A stretch of DNA of 64,000 nt from Thermopolyspora sp040678635 (GCF_040678635.1 NZ_JBFATZ010000011.1:186001-250000); one strand, 5' to 3'; shown: positions 43,872 to 52,421, counted from the stretch's first letter. Numbers and translations: made by a program. The notes: generated by a model not told the origin, from the letters alone.

Positions 43872-44104
43872 TTCGCATTCCTCTCGATAGGGACCTGTGG
43901 CGACCTTGGCAAGCCTATGCCCGGGGCGTAAAGCGATCATGGGATGGGCGGGGCCTACGGCCTGCCTGGCCCAGCAGGGGAAAATTCGGGTAAATGGTGC
44001 TTCGTCTCGTATGTCGATTCGAATGATCGGAGGCCGCCCGGGTAGCGGCTTCGCTGATCCGATCCGCCCACCAGGGGAGGTCGCCGATCACCGGGGAGGC
44101 AGAC

Positions 44105-44938
44105 GTGGGCATCGACATCCAGCAAGGTTTGCAGGACCTGTGGCGGACGCTTGTCCTGTTCGTCCCGAGGCTCGTCGTCTTCGTGATCATCCTGATCATC
44201 GGCTGGATCGTGGCCCGGGTGCTGCAGAAGGTGGTCGACACCATCCTCGAACGTGTCGGCTTCGACCGGATGGTCGAGCGCAGCGGCGTGGGCCGCATGC
44301 TGGCGCGCGGGCGGTACGACGCCAGCAGCCTGATCGCCCGGATCGTGTACTACCTGATCCTGCTGATCACACTGCAGGTCGCGTTCGGCGTCTTCGGCCC
44401 CAACGCGATCTCCAACCTGCTCAACGCGGTCGTGGCCTGGCTTCCGCTCGCCATCGTCGCGATCATCATCCTGGTCATCGCCGGAGCGATCGCGGGCGCG
44501 GTCAAGGACGTCATCACCGGCGTGCTCGGCGGCACCCGCTACGGGCGCTGGCTCGGCATCGCCGCCGCCGTCTTCATCTGGGCGCTGGGCATCATCGCGG
44601 CCCTCAACCAGGTCGGCATCGCCACCGCCGTCACCACCCCCGTCCTGATCGCCGTGCTCGCCACCGTCGGCGCGATCCTCGCCATCGGCGTCGGCGGCGG
44701 TCTCGTCCGGCCCATGCAGCAGCGCTGGGAGCGCTGGCTCGGGGCCATGGAGGAGCAGGCGCCGCAGATGCGCGCCCAGGCCGAGGCGTACACGCGGGGG
44801 CGTCAGGACGCCGCCGAGCACACCCCCGCCGCCGCTCCAGGAGAGACGACCGGTACGACAACCGGTCCCTCGGGGACGGATACGGCGGGTGGCCCCGGCA
44901 CGACCAGGCGGCCAGGCGGTCCCCGTACCCGACCCTGA
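44105..44938 (+). CDS. Conserved TM-helix (PF05552-type) membrane protein
   Basis: 277 residues. Repeats of the conserved TM-helix motif: LVLFVPRLVVFVIILIIGWI, LLNAVVAWLPLAIVAIIILV and LATVGAILAIGVGGGL, about five membrane helices, then a Gln/Glu-rich helix and a Thr/Gly/Pro-rich tail. The family is related to the membrane part of MscS-type channels but lacks the MscS beta domain. GTG at 44105 with GGGAGG. The convergent DUF6401-like gene runs into its 3' end. Confidence 0.8.
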   Translation: MGIDIQQGLQDLWRTLVLFVPRLVVFVIILIIGWIVARVLQKVVDTILERVGFDRMVERSGVGRMLARGRYDASSLIARIVYYLILLITLQVAFGVFGPNAISNLLNAVVAWLPLAIVAIIILVIAGAIAGAVKDVITGVLGGTRYGRWLGIAAAVFIWALGIIAALNQVGIATAVTTPVLIAVLATVGAILAIGVGGGLVRPMQQRWERWLGAMEEQAPQMRAQAEAYTRGRQDAAEHTPAAAPGETTGTTTGPSGTDTAGGPGTTRRPGGPRTRP

Positions 44939-45272
44939 CGGTCGGTGAATCGGTCGCCGGCCAGGCCGGGAGCTCGTCGTCGAGGTAGCCGAGCCTGCGG
45001 GCGAGCAGGACGATGGCCGTCAGGCGAAGGGTCGGGTAGTCCTGGACGCCGGTGAAGATCCAGCCGCGGTCGCGCAGCTCGTCGACGAAGCCGAGCAGAT
45101 AGTCGCCGAGGGTCTCCTCGTCGAGGTCGATCGTCTCGCGCAGCGCCGCCATGTGCTGATCGACCGCGGCGAGTACGCCGGGGTCGGCGGACGGCAGGGC
45201 CAGTTGCCCCGGGCCCAGCATGTCCACGATCCGGCGCAGCGGGGCGGCCGGCCCTTCCTCCTGGTCAAACAC
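44631..45272 (-). CDS. DUF6401-like small protein with run-on C-terminus
   Basis: The first ~110 residues look like a real domain (LRRIVDMLGPGQLALPSADP, VLAAVDQHMAALRETIDL, LRLTAIVLLARRLG) and resemble DUF6401 proteins found near natural-product genes; this match is from memory. The frame then continues about 95 residues of Arg/Pro/Ala-rich sequence that is simply the antisense of the TM-helix gene, so the normal stop near 44930 appears lost. The 3' overlap with that gene is 308 nt. GTG at 45272 is preceded by TATCGT at 6 nt, a leaderless arrangement. Confidence 0.5.
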   Translation of the reverse strand: MFDQEEGPAAPLRRIVDMLGPGQLALPSADPGVLAAVDQHMAALRETIDLDEETLGDYLLGFVDELRDRGWIFTGVQDYPTLRLTAIVLLARRLGYLDDELPAWPATDSPTVRVGYGDRLAAWSCRGHPPYPSPRDRLSYRSSLLERRRGCARRRPDAPACTPRPGRASAAPAPPWPRASAPSAAAWAGRDRRRRRWRGSRRRWRARRSGRGW

Positions 45273-45278
45273 CGGTAC

Positions 45279-45284
45279 ACGATA
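45279..45284 (-). promoter_or_regulatory. Leaderless -10 box of the DUF6401-like gene
   Basis: TATCGT on the minus strand, ending 6 nt before the GTG at 45272. Confidence 0.45.
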
Positions 45285-45402
45285 ACGAGGGAGACCGTCC
45301 TTGACCTCGGCGGGGGGAGGACCGACGGTGCGGTCCGGGGCGGTCTGGGCCGGTTTGGGGGCGCGGTTTGGGGGCGCGGTTGGGGGTGGTGCGCCGTCGG
45401 CG

Positions 45403-47766
45403 TCACTCGACCAGGTCCAGCGCGGCGGCGACGATCGCGTCGGCGTCGATGCCGTGGTGGCGGTAGACCTCGTCGAGCGCGCCGCTCTGGCCGAAGCGGG
45501 TCACGCCCAGCGTCGTGACGGGGACGTTGTTGACCGTGGCCAGGAACGCCAGCGTGTGCGGATGCCCGTCGAGCACGGTGACCAAGGGAGTCGCCCGGTC
45601 GGCCGGGAAGACCTGGTCGAGGATCCAGCTCGGGGCCTCCTCAAGGCCCCGGCGGGCACGCCCGGCGCGGAACAGCAGGTCCGGGCTGGTGACGCAGACG
45701 ACGTCGGCGGCGACGCCGAGGGCCTCCAGCCGGTCGGCGGCGGCCAGCGCCTCGGTGACCAGGGCCCCCATCGCGGCCACCGTCACCCGGGGATTCGGGC
45801 GGCGGCGCAGCGGGTAGGCCCCGGCGACGACCTGGCGGCGGTGCCGCTCCCGCGCGGCGGGGTCGGCCGGGACGGCGGCGAGCGACTGATCCACCGGCCG
45901 GGTGGACAGGCGCAGGTACGCCGAGCAGCCGTCCGGCCTGCCGAGCCTGGCCAGCGCCTCCAGCAGGCACCACTCGGTGTCGAGGACGAAGGCCGGCTCG
46001 TACGACAGCACGCCCGGCTGCTCCAGGCCGAGCGAAGGCGTCGTGATCGACTGGTGGGCCCCGCCCTCGGGGGCGAGGGTCACGCCCGAGGGCGTGCCGA
46101 TCAGGATCGACTGGCCGCCCGCGTAGACGCCGAACGACCACGGCTCAAGCGCCCGGTTCACGAACGGGTCGTACACCACGCCGATCGGCAGCAGCGGCTG
46201 CCCCCAGCGGCTCCACGTGGCGCCGAGCTCGCCCAGCAGGCCGACCAGGTTCGTCTCGGCGATGCCCAGCTCCAGGTGCCGCCCCGCCGGGCCCTCCCGC
46301 CAGTGCAGGATCGTCTCGGCGTCGTCGGCGAACCAGTCCACCCGATCGGACGGGGCCCACACGCCGACCTTGTTCAGCCAGCCGCCAAGGTTCGTCGAGG
46401 AGCTCACGTCCGGGCTGACGGTGACGATGCGGTCGGCGGCCTCGGGGGCGCGCCTGGTCAGGTCGAGCAGCACGCGGCCGAGGGCCTGCTGGGTGCTGCC
46501 GGTGCCGGACGGGGTGCGGCCCAGGTCCGCGGGCACCGGGGGCGGTGTCGTCGCGCCCTGTGTCGTCGCGCTCGGTTCGGCACGGCGCAGCCGTTCTGCC
46601 GTACGGGCGCACAGCACGGCCTCCGCCCCGCCCGCGGGGAAACGGGTCCACGGCGCGTCCGGGTCGGCCCCCAGGTCGGCGGCGAGCCGGCGCAACTGCT
46701 CGGCCGTGAGCAGCGCCGAGTGGTTCTGCGGGTGGCCCTCGGTGGCGAGGCGGTGTCCCTTCACCGTGTACGCGAAGATCACGGTGGGCCGGGCGTCGTC
46801 GATGGCCGCGTACGCGTCCAGCAGCGCGCCCAGGTCGTGCCCGCCGAGGTTGCGCACGGCGGCGCGCAGGGTGTCGTCGTCGAGGTCCGCGATGAGACGG
46901 GCGATGGGCTCGCGGCCGGGGCCGGTGCCGGGCAGCCGCTCGCGGAGCCGTTCCGGGGCGCAGCGCAGCAGCCGCTGGTACTCCGGGTTGCTCATCGCGT
47001 CCAGGCGCGTGCGCAACGCCTCGCCGCCGGGGCGGTCGAACAGCCGCCGCAGCAGCCGGCCGTACTTGAGGGTGAGCACCTGCCAGCCCGCCGCGGCGAA
47101 CATGCCCTCCAGCCGCCGCACGGCCATCTCCGGGACGACCCGGTCGAGCGACTGCCGGTTCAGGTCGACGATCCACACGACCTCGCCCAGGCCGGCGACC
47201 ATGGGGTCCTGGATCGCCTCCCAGCAGGCGCCCTCGTCGAGCTCGGCGTCGCCGAGCAGGGCGTACTGGCGGCCGATTCCCGCGCCGCCGAACCGGCCCT
47301 CGACGTAGCGGCGCGCGATCGCGCCCCAGATCGGGGCGGTGGCGCCGATGCCGACCGAGCCGGTGGAGTAGTCGACCGGGTCGGGGTCCTTGGACCGGCT
47401 GGGATAGCTCTGCAGGCCGCCGAAGGAGCGCAGCCGGGTCAGGTACGACTCGTCCAGCTCGCCGAGCAGGTAGTTGATGGCGTGCAGCACCGGCGAGGCG
47501 TGCGGCTTGACCGAGACGCGGTCGGCCGCCGTCAGGTGGCCGAACCACAACGCGGTCATGATCGTGGTCATCGAGGCGCTGGACGCCTGGTGGCCGCCGA
47601 CCTTCAGGCCCGAGGGGTTGGGGCGCACCCGGTTGGCGTGGTCGATCATCGCCGTCGCCAGCCACAGCACCCGGCGCTCGATCGCTTCCAGCGTCGCCGG
47701 CCTCTCGTCGGAGAGGCCCGGGGCCGCTTCGAGCGAGGGCGACGGCGAGGGTGAGTAGGCGCGCAT
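45403..47766 (-). CDS. Pyruvate dehydrogenase E1-like / transketolase-like ThDP enzyme (MdeB-like)
   Basis: 787 residues. The ThDP-binding motif is GDAELDEGACWEAIQDPMVAGLGEVVWIVDLN; the pyrimidine domain is HLELGIAETNLVGLLGELG, and the C-terminal transketolase domain has a substrate-type TRFGQSGALDEVYRHHGID. It is a homodimeric E1 of AceE type but about 100 residues shorter, like the E1 homologue MdeB that acts on 2-oxobutyrate downstream of methionine gamma-lyase in Pseudomonas. No methionine lyase or E2/E3 gene is next to it. A divergent Lrp regulator, also a feature of the mde locus, supports an amino-acid catabolic role. Confidence 0.8.
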   Translation of the reverse strand: MRAYSPSPSPSLEAAPGLSDERPATLEAIERRVLWLATAMIDHANRVRPNPSGLKVGGHQASSASMTTIMTALWFGHLTAADRVSVKPHASPVLHAINYLLGELDESYLTRLRSFGGLQSYPSRSKDPDPVDYSTGSVGIGATAPIWGAIARRYVEGRFGGAGIGRQYALLGDAELDEGACWEAIQDPMVAGLGEVVWIVDLNRQSLDRVVPEMAVRRLEGMFAAAGWQVLTLKYGRLLRRLFDRPGGEALRTRLDAMSNPEYQRLLRCAPERLRERLPGTGPGREPIARLIADLDDDTLRAAVRNLGGHDLGALLDAYAAIDDARPTVIFAYTVKGHRLATEGHPQNHSALLTAEQLRRLAADLGADPDAPWTRFPAGGAEAVLCARTAERLRRAEPSATTQGATTPPPVPADLGRTPSGTGSTQQALGRVLLDLTRRAPEAADRIVTVSPDVSSSTNLGGWLNKVGVWAPSDRVDWFADDAETILHWREGPAGRHLELGIAETNLVGLLGELGATWSRWGQPLLPIGVVYDPFVNRALEPWSFGVYAGGQSILIGTPSGVTLAPEGGAHQSITTPSLGLEQPGVLSYEPAFVLDTEWCLLEALARLGRPDGCSAYLRLSTRPVDQSLAAVPADPAARERHRRQVVAGAYPLRRRPNPRVTVAAMGALVTEALAAADRLEALGVAADVVCVTSPDLLFRAGRARRGLEEAPSWILDQVFPADRATPLVTVLDGHPHTLAFLATVNNVPVTTLGVTRFGQSGALDEVYRHHGIDADAIVAAALDLVE

Positions 47767-47847
47767 CGCAGCCCCCTTTGCCAGAGCTACCCGTACATGC
47801 CGGGAAGTTGTCCGTATGTCTGTCTAGTAGATGAAATGGGTGCGATC

Positions 47848-47856
47848 TGCGCAATA
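47848..47856. promoter_or_regulatory. Possible degenerate Lrp half-site
   Basis: TGCGCAATA resembles the half-site TGAGCAATA of the palindrome at 47868-47888, 24 bp away. Lrp proteins often bind phased sites. Confidence 0.3.
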
Positions 47857-47867
47857 GTTATGTTGTT

Positions 47868-47888
47868 GATTGAGCAATATGCTCAATC
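47868..47888. promoter_or_regulatory. Candidate Lrp operator, perfect 9-3-9 palindrome
   Basis: Arms GATTGAGCA and TGCTCAATC flank ATA, in the 146-bp gap between the divergent E1 and Lrp genes. It lies 25 bp before the Lrp start, so the Lrp protein probably controls both genes from it. Confidence 0.7.
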
Positions 47889-47912
47889 CTCTCGTAGAGG
47901 AGGATCCGTCAT

Positions 47913-48473
47913 TTGAACAGCATGAGGCATGAGGCGGCCATCGACGCCACCGACGCCCGCATCCTGCTCGCGCTCCGCGACGAGCCGCGTGCGACGGTTC
48001 TGGCCCTGGCCGAGAGGCTGGGCCTGTCCCGCAACACGGTCCAGGCGCGGCTGACAAGGCTGGAGCGGAGCGGCGCGCTGGGGTCCTTCGAGCGCCGTAT
48101 CTCCACCGCGGCCCTCGGCTATCCGCTGACCGCGTTCATCACGGCCCGGGTCGATCAGCACCGGCTCGCGGAGGTGGCCGAGGCGCTGGCGGACGTGCCG
48201 GAGGTGGTCGAGGTCCTGGGGCTCAGCGGCGAGACCGACCTGCTCATCCGGGTGGTCGCGGCCGACGCCGAGGACCTGTATCGCGTCGCCGGGCACATCC
48301 TGGCCGTCGCGGGGGTCGAGCGCACCACCACCGGGCTGGTCATGCGCGAGCTGGTGCCGCATCGCCTCACGCCGCTGCTGCGGCGGGCGTCCGGGGAGGA
48401 GCCCCGCGACCGGCCGCGGGCCGCGGCGCCTTCGGGCCGGGGACGGACGCGGTCCCCGGGGCGTCCGGTCTGA
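47913..48473 (+). CDS. Lrp/AsnC-family regulator
   Basis: 186 residues. AsnC HTH: DATDARILLALRDEPRATVLALAERLGLSRNTVQARLTRLER; RAM/ACT-like ligand domain: LTAFITARVDQHRLAEVAEALADVPEVVEVLGLSGETDLLIRV. A long Arg/Pro tail follows. TTG at 47913 has AGGAGG 9 nt upstream; the ATG at 47922 is too far from it. It is divergent from the E1-like gene. Confidence 0.92.
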   Translation: MNSMRHEAAIDATDARILLALRDEPRATVLALAERLGLSRNTVQARLTRLERSGALGSFERRISTAALGYPLTAFITARVDQHRLAEVAEALADVPEVVEVLGLSGETDLLIRVVAADAEDLYRVAGHILAVAGVERTTTGLVMRELVPHRLTPLLRRASGEEPRDRPRAAAPSGRGRTRSPGRPV

Positions 48474-48492
48474 GACCGCCTGGTGCGCGTTT

Positions 48493-48510
48493 TGTCCTAT
48501 TTACACCTTT
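48493..48510 (+). promoter_or_regulatory. 18-bp conserved element, copy 1
   Basis: TGTCCTATTTACACCTTT is repeated with one mismatch at 62759-62776. Here it lies about 60 bp before the riboswitch, at the expected promoter position. See finding. Confidence 0.55.
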
Positions 48511-48559
48511 TATGACTGTATGCTACCTTCGGGTGTCACACCTGGCACGTCGTTGACGA

Positions 48560-48740
48560 TGCGCCGGTGTTCGCCGCCCGGACCGCGTCTTCGTCCGGGG
48601 ATTCCCGCAGGACGACGCCCGGCCGCCGAATCCGCATCGCGGAGCCGGGATCCACCCACCCGGGGTGAACGGGACCGGCCCTCGCCGCGCCCGCAGGGCG
48701 CTCTCCGGCCCGTGCTCCTCACCCGGTAGGCGGCAATGGA
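48560..48740 (+). ncRNA. Candidate c-di-AMP riboswitch (ydaO-yuaA type)
   Basis: Ordered elements match the ydaO aptamer as I know it: a closing P1 (GCCGCC at 48573-48578 with GGCGGC at 48729-48734); CCGAATCCG leading a TCCGC/GCGGA stem; GCCGGGATCCA; then GGGGTGAA at 48662; then CTCACCCGGTAGGC just before P1 closes, cf. the canonical CTAACCTCGTAGGC. In actinomycetes these riboswitches precede peptidoglycan-remodelling genes, and a D,D-carboxypeptidase gene follows here. c-di-AMP binding would switch its expression off. Confidence 0.65.
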
Positions 48741-48761
48741 AGCAAGGAGCACAGCCCCTTC

Positions 48762-49661
48762 ATGCCCACATACGTCAAGAACCGGCTCACCCACGCCCTC
48801 ATCGGCGCCGCCCTGGCCGCGGGCGCCGTCACCGCCGGAGCCGCCCCCGCCGCGGCCGCCGCCACGCCCGCCACGTCGGCGGTCGCTCTCGCCCTCGGCG
48901 CCGACGCCCCCGCCGTACTCGGCCGGGCCGCCTACGTCATGGACGCGAAGACCGGCAGGGTCTACTACGACAAAGAGTCCGGCGAGCGCATGCCCATCGC
49001 GAGCCTGACCAAGATGATGACCGCGTACGTCGTGCTCAAGCACGCCAAGCCGACCGACACCGTCAAGGTCACCGCCGCCGACGTGCGCTACGGCGCGAGC
49101 GGCGACGCGTCCGTCGCGGGCCTGCACGCCGGGGACCGCCTCACCGTCGAGGAGATGCTGTACGCCCTGCTGCTCCCGTCCGGCGCGGACGCCGCCCACG
49201 TGTTCGCCCGCACCTACGGCCCCGGCGTCGACGGGTTCGTCGACAAGATGAACGCCGCCGCCCGCGAACTCGGCATGAACGACACCCGGTACGTCAACCC
49301 GGACGGCATGCCGACCAACGGCGGGGGCTACTCCACCGCCGCCGACCAGGCGCGCCTCGCCGCCGCGGTGGTCGGCAACCCGGTCCTGGAGGCGGTCACC
49401 TCCACGCGGCACCACTCCCTCCCCGCGACCGCCGACCACGACGCCTACTCCTGGCGGAACACCAACCACCTGCTCGGCGCGCCCGGCGTCATCGGCGTCA
49501 AGACCGGCTACACCCGCGCCGCCGGATACACCCTCGCCTTCGCCGCCGACCGCGACGGCACCCGCCTGATCGGCGTCATCCTGGGCGAGACCGACTCCGG
49601 CCGCCGCTTCGACACCGCCGAAGCCCTCCTCGACTGGGCCGCCGCCCGGCCTCGGACCTAG
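48762..49661 (+). CDS. Secreted D-alanyl-D-alanine carboxypeptidase (PBP5-like, S11)
   Basis: 299 residues. An Ala-rich signal peptide ends near 33. The penicillin-binding motifs are SLTK (S81-K84), SGA (140-142, where SxN is usual) and KTG (247-249). It trims the terminal D-Ala of peptidoglycan stem peptides. The C-terminal PBP5_C domain and membrane anchor are missing, so the enzyme is probably free outside the cell. Ribosome-binding AAGGAG sits about 13 nt before the ATG, close to the end of the riboswitch. Confidence 0.9.
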   Translation: MPTYVKNRLTHALIGAALAAGAVTAGAAPAAAAATPATSAVALALGADAPAVLGRAAYVMDAKTGRVYYDKESGERMPIASLTKMMTAYVVLKHAKPTDTVKVTAADVRYGASGDASVAGLHAGDRLTVEEMLYALLLPSGADAAHVFARTYGPGVDGFVDKMNAAARELGMNDTRYVNPDGMPTNGGGYSTAADQARLAAAVVGNPVLEAVTSTRHHSLPATADHDAYSWRNTNHLLGAPGVIGVKTGYTRAAGYTLAFAADRDGTRLIGVILGETDSGRRFDTAEALLDWAAARPRT

Positions 49662-49719
49662 CACCCGGGGTCCCGCCGGGCTGACCCGCTGCGCGGGGCG
49701 TACGGGTGCGTGACGGTGT

Positions 49720-49801
49720 GGAACGTCGCGGCAAACGGCGAGGTAGGACATCGCCACGTCAAGCGTGCCCTGGGGCGATTTGTTGGCGGCAAGCGGTACG
49801 A
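49720..49801 (+). pseudogene. Decayed duplicate of the methyltransferase gene 5' end
   Basis: GGCAAACGGCGAGGTAGG (49730-49747) is identical to 49860-49877, and the following ~55 bp still encode a similar start (KRALGRFVGGKRYEW here, KRALGRLLYGKRYDK in the gene). The start codon is lost and the frame soon stops. It is a tandem duplication of the ribosome-binding site and first 19 codons, offset by 130 bp. Confidence 0.75.
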
Positions 49802-49878
49802 ATGGGAGCCCACCACGCGGGCCGGGGGTTGATTGCCGGTTTTGTGCGTGACACGTTGAGGCAAACGGCGAGGTAGGT

Positions 49879-51018
49879 ATGGCCACAGCCAAACGCGCAC
49901 TGGGTCGCCTTCTGTACGGCAAGCGCTACGACAAGGTTCCGCAGGCACAGCGCGTCTACGTGCGACCGGGGGAGCGGCTGCTCCGCGAGCTGTCCTGGCG
50001 CAGGCTCGTCCGCGGCACCGAGATCATCTCGCTGGAGGAGTTCAAGCGCAGGGTGTCCCTCGGCCCCATCGAGGAGTATCTGAGCTGCATGCTGTGCGGG
50101 GAGAGCAGGCAGCAGCCGCTGTTCCGGCCGCAGGGGGAGAAGAAGAAGGGCGACACCAGGCCCGCCTGGTCCTACGTCGTGGTGCGCTGCCCTTCGTGCG
50201 GGTTTCTCTACCGCAACCCCAACATCCGGCCGGAACGGCTCGGCGACCTGTACGCCAAGAACTACAGCGGCTTCCTCACCGGCGACTACGCCGCCAACCG
50301 GCAGCGGCGCTACCGGCTGACGATGGACGCCTTCGGCGAGGTGTTCCGGGACGGGACGGGCCGGCGGCTGCTCGACTTCGGCTGCGGCTCGGGCCTGTTC
50401 CTGGAACTCGCCGAGGAGCGGGGGTTCGACGTCACCGGCGTCGATCTGTCGCCGGACTCGGTGAAGCTGGCCAACGAGCGGCTGCGGCGCGGGCGCGCCT
50501 TCCACGGCGTGGCCGAGGAGATCCCCGAGATCGCCCGGGGCGGGTTCGACGTCATCACGTTGTGGTCGGTGCTGGCCCACCTGCCCCGGCCGCTGGAGGA
50601 CTTCGACAGGTTCCGCCGAATGCTGGCGCCCGGCGGGGTGCTGCTGATCCTCACCGTGAACGCCCGATCGCTGCTGCTCAAGGCGTCCGGGAGCAAGTGG
50701 AACGGGTTCACCAAGAACCATCTCATGTTCTACTCCTCGCAAACGCTGCCGGTGCTGCTCGGGCGTACCGGGTTCGCGGGGGTGGCGTTCTCGCACTTCT
50801 ACGGGGACACGATCGAGGCCGGATCGACGCGGCTGCCCGTGGCGTATCAGCGGCGGCTTCGCCGTGCGGTGGAGGCGTCGGACGGCGGCAACATGCTGCG
50901 GGCGGTCGCGTTCGCCGACGAGGACGCGATCATTCGGTGGGGCGCCGGGCTGCGGGTACGGCACTGCCCGGCGCGCGTGCCCGGCGGGGAGCACCGGGCC
51001 GAGCCCCCCACGTCATAG
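49879..51018 (+). CDS. Class I SAM-dependent methyltransferase with N-terminal zinc ribbon
   Basis: 379 residues. Residues about 70-112 carry two CxxC pairs (CMLCGES and CPSCGFLYRN), a zinc ribbon seen in a subclass of bacterial methyltransferases for sugars and glycans. The SAM site is RRLLDFGCGSGLFLELAEERGFDVTGVDLSPDSV and the motif-IV region DVITLWSVLAHLPRP. ATG at 49879 has GAGGTAGG just upstream, part of an 18-bp duplicated block. Substrate unknown. Confidence 0.85.
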   Translation: MATAKRALGRLLYGKRYDKVPQAQRVYVRPGERLLRELSWRRLVRGTEIISLEEFKRRVSLGPIEEYLSCMLCGESRQQPLFRPQGEKKKGDTRPAWSYVVVRCPSCGFLYRNPNIRPERLGDLYAKNYSGFLTGDYAANRQRRYRLTMDAFGEVFRDGTGRRLLDFGCGSGLFLELAEERGFDVTGVDLSPDSVKLANERLRRGRAFHGVAEEIPEIARGGFDVITLWSVLAHLPRPLEDFDRFRRMLAPGGVLLILTVNARSLLLKASGSKWNGFTKNHLMFYSSQTLPVLLGRTGFAGVAFSHFYGDTIEAGSTRLPVAYQRRLRRAVEASDGGNMLRAVAFADEDAIIRWGAGLRVRHCPARVPGGEHRAEPPTS

Positions 51019-51046
51019 CCAACGTCATAGTCGGCGTCATAGCAGG
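51011..51046 (+). repeat. 12-bp period direct repeat (CGTCATAG three times)
   Basis: CGTCATAG at 51011, 51023 and 51035. The first unit overlaps the methyltransferase stop. A phased binding site for the next gene's promoter or simple slippage. Confidence 0.7.
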
Positions 51047-51121
51047 CCCCACAGCAGGCTCAGCAGTAGGGCACAAGTCAGCGGCAAATGGCACCCAAGT
51101 GGCGGGGCGTACAACGGGGGC

Positions 51122-52093
51122 ATGGAAAGGTTCTCAATCGAGCGGCCGTGCGTGAGTGACGCCGCCGACATCTACGCCCTGGTGTCCCGCCACAACCTCG
51201 GGGTGATCGGCATGGCCGACGTGACCCTCGACGACATCGCCGACCAGTTCGCCGAGCCCGGCTTCGACCCCGCGCGAGACGCCTGGCTGTTGCGGGAGCG
51301 TCCCGGCGGGCGGGTGGCCGGCTGGGGCTGGGCGAGCCGCCAGGGGAGCGGCGCGCAGGTCGGCGTCGAGGTGGTGGCGTGCGACCCGGACGCCAGGGCC
51401 CTGCTGTGGGAGGCGGTGCTCGGGCGGGCCCGGGAGATCGGCGCGGAGTCCGGGCACGAGCGCGTCCGCGTGGGCATCGGCATCTACCGGCAGGACGAGG
51501 CCGGGCGGGAGGCGGCGCGGGCGCACGGGTTCACCTCGGCGACCGCCTTCCGGCGGCTCTACATCGAGCACGGCGGCGGCCCGCGGCCCCTGTTCCTGCC
51601 CGGGGTCACGCTGCACCGGGGCGCCGACGACGAGGAGGCGCTCGCCGCGGCGCACCGCGTCTACGAGGAGGCGTTCGCGACCCACTACGGCCACGTCGCC
51701 CGAAGCCTGGACGAGTGGGCCGAGTACCTGGAATCCTCCGCCGCCAACGACTGGTCCCAGCTTCTGCTGGCCCGGGTGCACGGGCTGCCCGCGGGCATGA
51801 TCCTCGGCTCCGACCAGTTCGTGCCGGACGAGAACTGCGGATACGTGCGCAACCTGGCCGTGCTGCCCCGCTTCCGCGGCCGGGGCCTCGGGAGGCTGCT
51901 GCTCTCGCGCGCCTTCGCCGAGGACGAGCGCCGCGGCCGTCGCGGCACCTACCTGCACGTGGACGCGGGCAACAACACCTCCGCCCTCGGCCTGTACCTG
52001 TCGGTGGGCATGCGCGAGGTGCTGACCATCGACGCCTGGGAGGCGACGGTGGAGGCCGCGCGCGTGGGCCAGCGCGTGGGTCAGGGCGTGTGA
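51122..52093 (+). CDS. Tandem GNAT acetyltransferase
   Basis: 323 residues, two GNAT domains. The first (about 1-155) is divergent; the second (about 165-300) has the acetyl-CoA-binding signature NLAVLPRFRGRGLGRLLLSRAF and ends with DAGNNTSALGLYLSVGM. The family resembles mycothiol-synthase-like double GNATs but without a clear signature. ATG at 51122. Confidence 0.82.
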   Translation: MERFSIERPCVSDAADIYALVSRHNLGVIGMADVTLDDIADQFAEPGFDPARDAWLLRERPGGRVAGWGWASRQGSGAQVGVEVVACDPDARALLWEAVLGRAREIGAESGHERVRVGIGIYRQDEAGREAARAHGFTSATAFRRLYIEHGGGPRPLFLPGVTLHRGADDEEALAAAHRVYEEAFATHYGHVARSLDEWAEYLESSAANDWSQLLLARVHGLPAGMILGSDQFVPDENCGYVRNLAVLPRFRGRGLGRLLLSRAFAEDERRGRRGTYLHVDAGNNTSALGLYLSVGMREVLTIDAWEATVEAARVGQRVGQGV

Positions 52094-52097
52094 CCGG

Positions 52098-52406
52098 TCA
52101 TAGGTGCCGGGGGCCCTCGAACCCGCCGGGCCGTTCGAAGCCGGTGGGGCGGTGCTCGGCGACGATGCGCAGCGGCGTCTCCTCCCCGGGGGAGGGCATG
52201 GGGTGGCGCTCGCCCTGACCGATCGAGGTGAGGGCGATGCGCTGTTCGCTGAGCGCCTGGAGGATCTCCAGGTCGTCGGCCGACACGATGGCGGCCAGTG
52301 GGCGGCCGTGCCGGGTGAGCACCACGCGCTCCCCGCTATAGGCGACCCGGTTCACCAGTTCCGCCAGCTCGGCTCGTGCCTGAGTCACCGGGATCTCTCG
52401 CGTCAT
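52098..52406 (-). CDS. Phd/YefM-family antitoxin
   Basis: 102 residues. The Phd/YefM DNA-binding N-terminus reads REIPVTQARAELAELVNRVAYSGERVVLTRHGRPLAAIVSADDLEIL. No RelE/Doc-type toxin gene is adjacent: downstream is only 4 bp to the GNAT gene's stop. The C-terminus beyond about residue 55 is unusual, with GEETPLRIVAEHRPTGFERP. It may be a solitary antitoxin or a repressor of the divergent clpP-like gene. Confidence 0.85.
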   Translation of the reverse strand: MTREIPVTQARAELAELVNRVAYSGERVVLTRHGRPLAAIVSADDLEILQALSEQRIALTSIGQGERHPMPSPGEETPLRIVAEHRPTGFERPGGFEGPRHL

Positions 52407-52421
52407 GCCTCCATGCTATCA

